DNA from: Candidatus Kuenenia stuttgartensis
GTDB lineage: Bacteria > Planctomycetota > UBA11346
Assembly (NCBI GenBank): GCA_945876185.1
Contig: CAMCMZ010000013.1
Coordinates: forward strand, 1 to 60,412
Reading direction: 5' to 3'
Length of the DNA: 60,412 nucleotides
Shown here: positions 53,150 to 60,412 of the stretch, in pieces
Position numbering within the stretch: position 1 is the stretch's first letter
How the letters are laid out: each line of letters begins with the position of its first letter
Position numbers and translations under genes: made by a program
Notes under the pieces: generated by a model
Database searches by the model: none
Told to the model about the DNA's origin: nothing
What the model saw: the letters and a program-made list of their open reading frames with translations, nothing else

Positions 53150-56095
53150 ATGTCGCTCCTCATGCGCATCCGGCCTGCCGTCGCGGGATGCGCGGTCGCG
53201 GGGATCGGCGTCGTCGGGGCGGCGGTCTGGTCTTTGTGGATGGGGGCCAGTCTGCGGCAGGCCGCCGTCAAGGATTTCCATTGGACTGCGGACCAGCACT
53301 GCCGATTGCTGGCGGAACGCCTGGCGAACCGGATCGAGCAGTTGGAGGCGCTCCAGGTCGCGCCATCCACCGATATCACTGCGGAATCCCAGCGTTTCAC
53401 GGTCGCTTCGCGGCGGATCCTGCGTTCGACCCCGGCCTGGACCCTGATCGGCCGCGCTGCGGTGGTCGCATCCGCTCAGCGCACCGAGCATGAGGCAAAG
53501 GAACGCAAGGCGGGCCGCGACTTCTATATCCTGCATGACCTCAGTGACGGGCGGGTCGTGCCAGCGGCGGTGCGGCCGCTCCACCTGCCGCTGACCGGCT
53601 GCGAATCGATCACGTCGGCTCCGCTCGTCGGGCGCGATCTCGCAGCTGATCCCGTGCGTTTATCCGTCGCGAATCGCGCCCTCGCCAGCGGACGGCCGGC
53701 GGTCGGCGTGGCCGCTTCGTTGCTCGATGGAGGCGCGGGCGGCTGCCTGGTGGTCGTCATTCCGTCCGCTGGACGACCGGCGGATGCCGTCTGCTTTCTC
53801 GCCGAAAGCCCGCTCAAGGATCTGATCGGCAGCATCTTCCCTGAACATGGGGACCTCTTGGCTACCCTGCGCCGCAGTGATGGGACGCTGGTGTTCGGTG
53901 ACGATCAGGCGAAATCCTGGGCCCAGTTCGCGATCCCGGTTGGGGACCAGACCTGGAGCGTGGCCTGCCGGCCGGCGGGCGCGTGGACCAACCGTCATTG
54001 GCCCTGGCCGGTCCTGGTCGGGTTCGGCCTTGGTGGCCTCCTGGCGCTGTTCGCCGGCTGGCTGGTCAAGGGCGCCTTGGCCAATCACCAGCGTACGCAT
54101 CAGGCGATCGAGGACCGCACCCAGGCCCTGACCCACGAGATCACCGTGCGCCGGCGCACCGAGGGCGACCTGCACCGGGCCAAAGGCCAGTTGGAACTCC
54201 TCGCAGCGGCGGTTGCCCGCACTGACGCAGGCATCGCGATCGCCTCAGTGCGGTCAGTGCGGCGTGGGCAGCGCCCCATCGTGTTCGTGAATCCCGCCTT
54301 TTCATCCCTGATCGGCGGACTTTCCCAGGCGCAACTGGGCACCGAACTCGATCAGTTCCTGACCGGAGGCGGCGACATGTCGGCGCCCATGCGCCAAGCC
54401 CTGGCCGAGGGAAAGTCCTGGTCCGGCGACCTGCTGCTGGCCCGGGCGGATGGCAGCCAGTTCTGGGCCCAGCTCGCTCTCGGCCCGTTGCGCGACGAGG
54501 CCAAGTCCGTCACCCACTGGATCGTGGTGGTGCATGATGCGAGCGACCGCAAGCAGGCCGAGGAACTGCTGCGCGAAAGCGAGGAGCGCTTCCGTCTGCT
54601 CGCCGAGAACGCGCCGGTGATGATCTGGACCACTGATCCGGAAGGCCGCCTGACTTACGTGAACCGCCGCCTTGGCGAGTTCGCCGGCCGCGATCTGGTC
54701 GCCGCGACCCGCGACGAGGTCGCCGCGCTCGTCCATCCCGAGGACCGCGCCGCCTGGATGACCGCGATCCTCGCCGCCCACGCCGGGCCCCACCGCCATG
54801 AACACCAATACCGGGTGCTCCGCACTGACGCCCAATGGCGCTGGCTGCATGAGGTCGGCGTGCCGCGCAGCGGGACTGGCGGCGACTACGGCGGTTTCGT
54901 GGTGGTGGCGCGCGACATCACCGACGAACGCGAACTGATCGCCAGCCTGCGCGCAGCCAAGGACGCCGCCGAAGCCGCCGATGCGGCGAAAGGCTCGTTC
55001 CTGGCGATGGTCTCGCACGAGATGCGGACGCCGCTGCATGGCATTCTCGGGATGACCGGCCTGCTGCTGGACGAACTAGAGGACGCGCATCAGCGCGAAC
55101 TCGCCGCCACCACCCAGTCGTGCGGCAACCACCTCTTGGGCATCGTCAGCGACGTGCTCGATTATTCGCGCATCGCCGCCGGGCGCATGGTGCTGGACCA
55201 GGCCGACTTCGACCTGCGCACCGTGATCGAGGAAAGCCTCGCCACCCTGGGCGAGGCGGCCCAGGCGAAGGGGCTGGAACTCGCCGCACTGATCGACCCG
55301 ACGATACCGAACCTGCTGATCGGCGATGCCGCCCGCTTGCGCCAGGTGCTGGTGAATCTGCTCGGGAATGCCGTGAAGTTCACCGAAACCGGCGCGGTGG
55401 TACTCCAGGTCGCGGTGCCGAACAATGCTCGCAGCCATCGCACTCCGCCGCCCGAGGCCGGGTCCGGCTACCTGTCTCTGATCCTCGCGGTGCGCGACAC
55501 CGGCATCGGCATCCCGGCCGAAGCGGTGCCCCGCCTATTCCAACCTTTCAGCCAGGTCGATGGATCCGCCACGCGCCGTCACGGCGGAACCGGTCTGGGC
55601 CTGGCGATCTGCCGCAGCCTGATCGAACTGATGGGCGGTACGATCACGGTTCAGAGCAGGCCCGGCGACGGCACGGTGATCACGTGCGCGATCCGGCTCG
55701 CGGTCTCTTCAGCGACCTCAGGCACCGGGACGGGAATCCATGACTTACCCCCGTTCGGCGGGGCCCGGGTCCTGATCGCCTCACCGAGGCGGCAGGAATC
55801 CGCGATGTTCGGTCTCATGCTCGCCGATCTCGGGTGCGAGTGCGAGCAGGCCCACGACCCCGTTGCCGCTGCAATCGCCGCCGGACGGGCCGAGATCGTG
55901 CTGTGGGACGCCGATTGGCCGCGACCGTGGCTCTCCGGCGCCGGCGGCGAGCAACCGCCGCTGGTGCTGATCCGCTCGCTTGCCCAGCGCATCGCCGGCA
56001 CAGGTTTCACCTCGGTCAGCCGGCCACCCCGGCGGGCCGCCCTGCGCGAGGCCTTGCTGGCTGCCCTGTCTGGGCGGCGCCTGCCAGGATCCTGA
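53150..56095 (+). CDS. Membrane hybrid histidine kinase with two PAS domains and a degenerate receiver
   Basis: In this 981-residue protein, transmembrane helices near residues 10-32 and 283-305 bound a periplasmic sensor region of about 250 residues. Two PAS domains follow (about 345-470, and 485-600 with [20 protein letters not shown]). HisKA comes next with His623 in [15 protein letters not shown], then HATPase ([44 protein letters not shown]). The C-terminal about 110 residues ([20 protein letters not shown]) are receiver-like, but the conserved Lys is absent (VLIRSLAQ), so it is probably a pseudo-receiver. The ATG at 53150 has GAAGG 11 bases upstream. No response regulator gene is adjacent. 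Confidence 0.9.
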   Translation: MSLLMRIRPAVAGCAVAGIGVVGAAVWSLWMGASLRQAAVKDFHWTADQHCRLLAERLANRIEQLEALQVAPSTDITAESQRFTVASRRILRSTPAWTLIGRAAVVASAQRTEHEAKERKAGRDFYILHDLSDGRVVPAAVRPLHLPLTGCESITSAPLVGRDLAADPVRLSVANRALASGRPAVGVAASLLDGGAGGCLVVVIPSAGRPADAVCFLAESPLKDLIGSIFPEHGDLLATLRRSDGTLVFGDDQAKSWAQFAIPVGDQTWSVACRPAGAWTNRHWPWPVLVGFGLGGLLALFAGWLVKGALANHQRTHQAIEDRTQALTHEITVRRRTEGDLHRAKGQLELLAAAVARTDAGIAIASVRSVRRGQRPIVFVNPAFSSLIGGLSQAQLGTELDQFLTGGGDMSAPMRQALAEGKSWSGDLLLARADGSQFWAQLALGPLRDEAKSVTHWIVVVHDASDRKQAEELLRESEERFRLLAENAPVMIWTTDPEGRLTYVNRRLGEFAGRDLVAATRDEVAALVHPEDRAAWMTAILAAHAGPHRHEHQYRVLRTDAQWRWLHEVGVPRSGTGGDYGGFVVVARDITDERELIASLRAAKDAAEAADAAKGSFLAMVSHEMRTPLHGILGMTGLLLDELEDAHQRELAATTQSCGNHLLGIVSDVLDYSRIAAGRMVLDQADFDLRTVIEESLATLGEAAQAKGLELAALIDPTIPNLLIGDAARLRQVLVNLLGNAVKFTETGAVVLQVAVPNNARSHRTPPPEAGSGYLSLILAVRDTGIGIPAEAVPRLFQPFSQVDGSATRRHGGTGLGLAICRSLIELMGGTITVQSRPGDGTVITCAIRLAVSSATSGTGTGIHDLPPFGGARVLIASPRRQESAMFGLMLADLGCECEQAHDPVAAAIAAGRAEIVLWDADWPRPWLSGAGGEQPPLVLIRSLAQRIAGTGFTSVSRPPRRAALREALLAALSGRRLPGS

Positions 56096-56157
56096 CCGCC
56101 CGCCCGGTCGGATTTGCGTGGTTCACGAATCGTCCCCGCTCACTATCCTGCTGCGCC

Positions 56158-57822
56158 ATGACCACCACCCCCTCGCCCGCCTGGGCCGCCCTGTTCCGCC
56201 ACGCCGAATCGATCAAGGGCCAGCATCTGCGCGAAGTCCTGGCGGATTCCAAGCGTTGCACCGCCATGAGCCTGGAGCACACCGACCCGCTCGGCACCAT
56301 CTACCTCGACTGGAGCCGCCAAAACGCGGTGCCGCAGACGCTCAAGCATCTGCTCGATCTGGCGCGCGAGGTCGACCTGCAGGGCCAGATCAAGGCCATG
56401 TTCGCGGGTGAAAAGATCAATCGCACGGAAAACCGCAGCGTCCTGCACCATGCCCTGCGCCTGCCCAAGACCGAATCGCTGCTCGTCGACGGCGTCGACG
56501 TGGTGCCGCAGGTCCATGAGGTCCTGGCCAAGATCAAGGCCTTCAGCGAGCAGGTCCGCGACGGCAAGCGCAAGGGCATCACCGGCAAGCCGCTGACCGA
56601 GGTCGTCTCGATCGGCATCGGCGGCAGTTACCTCGGCCCTGATTTCGTCCATGAGGCGTTACGCACCGAGCCGTCGTGCTCAGCCGCTGCCGATGGGCGC
56701 CATCTGCGCTTCCTGGCCAACGTCGATCCCATCGACCTCGCCCGCTCGCTCGAAGATCTCGATCCGGCGCGAACCCTGATCGTGGTGGTGTCCAAGACCT
56801 TCACCACCGCCGAAACCATGCTCAACGCCCGCGCAGTGCGCTCGTGGCTGCTCAAGAAGCTCGGCAAGGGCGCGGTCGCCAAGCACATGGTCGCGGTGTC
56901 GACGAATGTCGCGGAAGTGAAGGCATTCGGCATTGATCCCGAGAACATCTTCCCCTTCTGGGATTGGGTCGGCGGCCGCTACAGCGTGACCAGCGCGGTC
57001 GGCGTGCTGCCGCTGGCGCTCCAGTTCGGCTACCGCTACGTGGAGAAATTCCTCGCTGGCGCGCACAGCATCGACAAGCATTTCCGCGACGCGCCGCTCG
57101 ACAAGAACCTGCCGGTGATCCTTGGCATGTACGGCATCTGGAACACCAGCGTGCTCGGCCGCCCGACCCGCGCCCTGTTGCCCTACTGCCAGGCCCTGCA
57201 CCGTTTCGCCGCGCACATCCAGCAGGTCGACATGGAATCGAATGGCAAGCGCGTCGGCATCGATGGCAAGGAACTGACGCGCGAGGCCGGTGAGATCGAC
57301 TTCGGCGAACCCGGCACCAACGGCCAGCATTCGTTCTACCAGCTCTTGCATCAGGGCCGCGTCGTCCCGGCCGACTTCATCGGCTTCCGCAAGAGCCAGC
57401 GTCCGCTCCACTTGGCGGAAGAGCCGGTGTCCAACCATGACGAGCTGATGGCGAACTTCTTCGCCCAGCCCGACGCGCTGGCCTATGGCAAGACCGCGGC
57501 CGAGGTGAAGGCCGAAGGCACGCCCGCCGCCCTCATCCCGCACAAGGTCTTCCCCGGCAACCGTCCGTCGACCGTGATCCTGGGCGACGTGTGCGACGCC
57601 TACGCCGTGGGGCAGCTTCTCGCGCTCTACGAGCACCGCACCGCGGTGCAGGGCTTCATCTGGGGCCTCAATAGCTTTGATCAGTGGGGCGTCGAACTCG
57701 GCAAGAGCCTCGCCAAGGCGGTCCGCGCTCAGCTCGCCGCCAGCCGCGCCAGCTCCAAGGCCCCGGTGAAGGGCTTCAACCCGGCCACGGCGGCGTTGCT
57801 CAAACGCTACATGACGAAGTGA
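56158..57822 (+). CDS. pgi: Glucose-6-phosphate isomerase
   Basis: This 554-residue enzyme is of the long eukaryote/proteobacterial type and interconverts glucose 6-phosphate and fructose 6-phosphate. Signatures: [52 protein letters not shown], and [20 protein letters not shown] with the catalytic region. Another is [17 protein letters not shown]. It follows the histidine kinase after 62 bases. An R3 hairpin lies just after its stop codon, before the convergent kinase gene. Confidence 0.97.
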   Translation: MTTTPSPAWAALFRHAESIKGQHLREVLADSKRCTAMSLEHTDPLGTIYLDWSRQNAVPQTLKHLLDLAREVDLQGQIKAMFAGEKINRTENRSVLHHALRLPKTESLLVDGVDVVPQVHEVLAKIKAFSEQVRDGKRKGITGKPLTEVVSIGIGGSYLGPDFVHEALRTEPSCSAAADGRHLRFLANVDPIDLARSLEDLDPARTLIVVVSKTFTTAETMLNARAVRSWLLKKLGKGAVAKHMVAVSTNVAEVKAFGIDPENIFPFWDWVGGRYSVTSAVGVLPLALQFGYRYVEKFLAGAHSIDKHFRDAPLDKNLPVILGMYGIWNTSVLGRPTRALLPYCQALHRFAAHIQQVDMESNGKRVGIDGKELTREAGEIDFGEPGTNGQHSFYQLLHQGRVVPADFIGFRKSQRPLHLAEEPVSNHDELMANFFAQPDALAYGKTAAEVKAEGTPAALIPHKVFPGNRPSTVILGDVCDAYAVGQLLALYEHRTAVQGFIWGLNSFDQWGVELGKSLAKAVRAQLAASRASSKAPVKGFNPATAALLKRYMTK

Positions 57823-57854
57823 ACTGAACCCCGGATCCGGGTTCAGGCAGGATT

Positions 57855-57916
57855 GGCCACAAAGAGCACAAAGGTCACAAAGGGAAACCTTTGTGGCCTT
57901 TGTGCTTATGCGGCCA
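57855..57916. repeat. R3 palindromic element, short form; probable bidirectional terminator
   Basis: The arms are GGCCACAAAGAGCACAAAGG and CCTTTGTGGCCTTTGTGC, with TCACAAAGGGAAA between them. It sits between the convergent ends of pgi (57822) and the Ser/Thr kinase gene (57953), where it would end both transcripts. Confidence 0.75.
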
Positions 57917-57952
57917 TAGCGTTGGCCATGGCCTCTTGCACCGGGTTAGGGT

Positions 57953-59737
57953 TCAAGGTGCTGGTTGCGCAACCGGTGTGTCCAGCACCGCCCTGGCGGT
58001 GGCGCCCGCCAGGGACAGGAAGAGTGCCACTGGCGGCGAACGTAGCGCCTGCTGGGCGTTCGTGTCCTTCTTGCCGTCCTTGCCATCGCCGCCGAGGTCA
58101 GCGATCAGCGAATCTGCCGTGATCGCAAAGCCGATCCGCAGGGAGCGGGCCGCAAGCGTGGCTCCACCCACCGATGTGCTGGGCATCGCCGATCCGGGGT
58201 CGAAGGTCCCTAAAGTCGAGTGGATGTCGCCCGTGTCGAAGAGATGCAGCGCGACCATGCTGCCGTCGGTCAGGACCACGCCGACTTGGCAGGTCGTGAA
58301 TTGCTTGGGCAGATGCAACGTGGCGCTGATCCGACAGGGCAAGCCGGGTAGGGGATGAGTAATCCGCCCCTGGCTCAGGGCGATCGACCGCTCGCGATCA
58401 TCGGGTGCCGACCAGTGGACGGAAGAAAGGCTGTCGCCCTGCCAGCCCTTGGGGTCATGGAGCGGTGTTGTGGTCGTCAGCGGTTTGAGGGTTGATCTGG
58501 GATTGGCGGGGATTGCCGGAGCGATTGTCGGGGTGGTGGTGGTGGCAACGGGTGGCGCTGGATCGATCGCCGATGGCCGCACGGGGGTATCGGGGCGGAC
58601 CTGAACCGGCCCAGATCCGGCCGGTTTGACCGGATCACTGCGGACGATGAACCAGGCGACCGCTGCGCCGATCACCACGATCGACGCGACGGCGGCGAGC
58701 AGCAACGGGGTGCGGTTCCTTCCGGCCGGGGCGTGGCCGAGGGCCTGCAAGCGGGTGAGCAGATCGGCGTAGTCCGCTGGCCGGTGCTCGCGCTTGCCGG
58801 CCAGCATCGCGGCGGTGAGTTCGCCCAGGCCGCGCGGCAGGTCGCGGCGCAGCCGGGTGGGATCGGGTGGTCGGCCGTGCACCTTGCTGCTCACCAGTTC
58901 AGCGAAGGAATGGCCGGAAAACGCGGCTTCGCCGGTGAGGGCAAAGTATAGCACGCAACCGAGGCCGTAGATGTCGGCGCGATGGTCGACGCCGTCGGGG
59001 TCATCGAACTGCTCTGGGGCCATGGTCTGCGGCGTGCCGAGCAGCTGGCCCTGGACGGTGAGGGAGTGGTCGCCCGTCTGGCGCATCGGTCGGGCGAGAC
59101 CGAGGTCGGCGAGCTTGGCGGTGAACGGGAAGGCATCGTCGGGCGCGTCGATCCTGGTCACGCGACTCGTCCCGTCGCGCGGCGCGAGCAGCACGTTCTC
59201 GGGTTTGACATCGCGGTGGATGAGGCCCTGGGCGTGGGCGTGGGCCAGGCCCTCGGCGACTTCGCGCACCACCCGGACAGCGGCGGCGGGACTTAGCGGT
59301 CCATGGGCGGCGACGTGACGGCGTAGATCCGGCCCGTCGACCAGTTCCATGACCAGGTAGGGGCGCTGGTTCGCGTCGGTGCCGGCGTCATAGCAGGCGA
59401 CGATGTTGGGATGCGACAAGCCGGCGAGGATGCGCGCTTCACGGCGAAACCGGGCGATGAATTGCTGGTCATGGGTGGCATCGAGTGACTTCACCGCCAC
59501 CGCACGGTCGAGCCAGGTCTGGCGTCCGAGCCACACGGAACCCATGCCGCCACGCCCCAGTTCGCGGCTGAGTTCGACATTCGGGATGCAAGGCGGGGCT
59601 GCGGTGGCTTGCAGCGTGGGGTCGTTGCCGCTGAAGGGTCCGTGCTCGAGCGCGGCTGCGAGATCGGAACCCGAGGCGATGGTCGGGAGATCGCCGCGGC
59701 CGGGCGCAGCCGGAGCACGGCCTGACGGCGTGTTCAC
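57953..59737 (-). CDS. Membrane-anchored Ser/Thr protein kinase
   Basis: This 594-residue protein has an N-terminal PknB-type kinase domain with the Gly loop LGRGGMGSVWLG, Lys83 in AVAVKSL, the catalytic loop GLIHRDVKPENVLL, DLGLARPM in place of DFG, and MAPEQFDDPDG. One transmembrane helix (about 365-388, LLLAAVASIVVIGAAVAWFI) follows. A Pro/Thr linker then leads to an extracytoplasmic beta-rich domain of about 150 residues. The start is GTG 59735-59737, with AGGAG about 8 bases upstream. No partner phosphatase is adjacent. Its 5' leader is a copy of the segment at 52801. Confidence 0.88.
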   Translation of the reverse strand: MNTPSGRAPAAPGRGDLPTIASGSDLAAALEHGPFSGNDPTLQATAAPPCIPNVELSRELGRGGMGSVWLGRQTWLDRAVAVKSLDATHDQQFIARFRREARILAGLSHPNIVACYDAGTDANQRPYLVMELVDGPDLRRHVAAHGPLSPAAAVRVVREVAEGLAHAHAQGLIHRDVKPENVLLAPRDGTSRVTRIDAPDDAFPFTAKLADLGLARPMRQTGDHSLTVQGQLLGTPQTMAPEQFDDPDGVDHRADIYGLGCVLYFALTGEAAFSGHSFAELVSSKVHGRPPDPTRLRRDLPRGLGELTAAMLAGKREHRPADYADLLTRLQALGHAPAGRNRTPLLLAAVASIVVIGAAVAWFIVRSDPVKPAGSGPVQVRPDTPVRPSAIDPAPPVATTTTPTIAPAIPANPRSTLKPLTTTTPLHDPKGWQGDSLSSVHWSAPDDRERSIALSQGRITHPLPGLPCRISATLHLPKQFTTCQVGVVLTDGSMVALHLFDTGDIHSTLGTFDPGSAMPSTSVGGATLAARSLRIGFAITADSLIADLGGDGKDGKKDTNAQQALRSPPVALFLSLAGATARAVLDTPVAQPAP

Positions 59738-59738
59738 A

Positions 59739-60007
59739 CTAAATCTCCTATATGAATCCCGCATTTCGCGGCAAGTTGGCACAGGTAAACGTGTTGGTGG
59801 ATTTCCAGCCGGCACCAATCGGGTGCAGAGATCAGATCGGCCTTCCCGCTCTGAACGCTGACCACACCGACCGACATCGAGACCGCTACAACAACAATTT
59901 CCGGGAAAAATCGCAAGAGTGCCCCAGATGCAAGGCGGGAGGAAGGAGTGTGGCAGCGCCACATGACTGACGACCAACGCAGCAGGTGGGGCGCTATTGC
60001 GATTTTT
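59739..60007 (+). repeat. Extended R1 repeat forming the kinase leader
   Basis: R1 short form at 59906-60007 (102 bp) plus a 167-base left flank homologous to 52801-52968. The flank contains the kinase ribosome binding site (minus strand AGGAGATTTAGT). The right arm GGGGCGCTATTGCGATTTTT ends 4 bases before the stop codon of the redoxin gene. Confidence 0.88.
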
Positions 60008-60011
60008 AAGT

Positions 60012-60412
60012 TCACTTGGCCAAGGCCTCCAGCACCTGGCCGACCGAGGGTCGATCGGCGATCGAGGTGCCGACGTAGCTCCAGCGCACTATGCCTTCAC
60101 CGTCCAGGACCAGCGTCGCAGGTTGGGCAAGGTTGCCATCGAGCATCAGCGCGCGCACCAGTTGCAGGCCGGCATCGAGGCAGATCGGCAGCGGCGGCGG
60201 TTCCTTGCGCAGGCTCTGCACCGCCTGGATGAACGACGGCACGGCCTCGACCGGACCGGGAAAGACCACGGCGACTTCAGCCCCGGCGGCGCGGATACGG
60301 CCGATGTTGTCGCTGAGCGCGGCCGTTTGCGCAGCGCAGTACAAGCAGACTTGGCCGCTGAAACCGCGCATCATCACCAGTACGATCTTCTTCCCGCGCC
60401 AGGCGGTGAGGT
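60012..60412 (-). CDS. Redoxin (AhpC/TSA or thioredoxin-like) protein, 5' part beyond the window
   Basis: The frame is open to the window edge. The visible 133 residues read KKIVLVMMRGFSGQVCLYCA, a peroxiredoxin/thioredoxin-like strand followed by CxxC in the active-site position. ALSDNIGRIRAAGAEVAVVF, LPICLDAG and ATLVLDGEGIVRWSYVG follow, as in AhpC/TSA redoxins. It is probably a thiol oxidoreductase or peroxiredoxin. The N-terminal part is missing here, so its length and location cannot be judged. Confidence 0.78.
   Translation of the reverse strand, partial: LTAWRGKKIVLVMMRGFSGQVCLYCAAQTAALSDNIGRIRAAGAEVAVVFPGPVEAVPSFIQAVQSLRKEPPPLPICLDAGLQLVRALMLDGNLAQPATLVLDGEGIVRWSYVGTSIADRPSVGQVLEALAK

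Overview
High-GC bacterial chromosome fragment with long tightly packed transcription units. The taxonomic group is uncertain. A Planctomycetota/Lentisphaerota-like (PVC) bacterium is the best guess, from the mix of a Ser/Thr kinase with a membrane-anchored tail, secreted heparinase/alginate-lyase-like proteins, HEAT-repeat proteins, a B12-dependent ribonucleotide reductase and many palindromic intergenic repeats. No rRNA, tRNA or transposase gene was recognised.

Layout. 0-12 kb: a terminator of an upstream gene, a CNNM-CBS protein fused to a PTS EIIA domain, a HlyD remnant, an HDOD pair, a secreted HEAT protein, a membrane protein with a SPOR-like tail, and a 1687-residue coiled-coil protein. 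11.7-24.5 kb: a tyrosine recombinase, then a type I-E CRISPR-Cas locus on the minus strand. Transcription order is cas3, UPF0175 antitoxin, DUF3368 PIN toxin, cas8e, 82-aa ORF, DUF433-cas11e fusion, cas7e, cas5e, cas6e, small antitoxin, PIN toxin, cas1, cas2, array. The array has 19 repeats and 18 spacers with an exact 61-bp period. 24.6-37.7 kb: a membrane protein, a MurC-like ligase and AmpG (wall recycling), an M1 aminopeptidase with HEAT repeats, a STAS protein, LysA, a zinc-ribbon-family protein that has lost its cysteines, an EamA transporter and a UDP-sugar pyrophosphorylase. 37.9-46.7 kb: a polysaccharide-related island with a truncated IclR regulator, an SGNH hydrolase that looks frameshifted after its signal peptide, and two secreted lyase-like proteins. 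The lyase pair is bracketed by direct repeats of the 3' end of an RlmK-like methyltransferase gene. 46.8-60.4 kb: a cluster of hairpin repeats, a lipoprotein, class II ribonucleotide reductase behind an NrdR-box-like palindrome, an SPFH protein with a 48-aa membrane partner, a hybrid histidine kinase, pgi, a Ser/Thr kinase and a partial redoxin.

The most unusual part is the CRISPR locus. Two complete toxin-antitoxin pairs sit at the two module boundaries of the cas operon (nuclease/Cascade and Cascade/adaptation). A third antitoxin-type domain, DUF433, is fused to the small Cascade subunit Cas11e. I infer an addiction-protected or TA-regulated I-E system.

Three families of dispersed palindromic elements (called R1, R2 and R3 here) fill the intergenic spaces. 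R1 has a fixed outer inverted repeat and exchangeable cores. Its T-rich right end lies next to gene stop codons at four of six sites, so it probably also serves as a transcription terminator.
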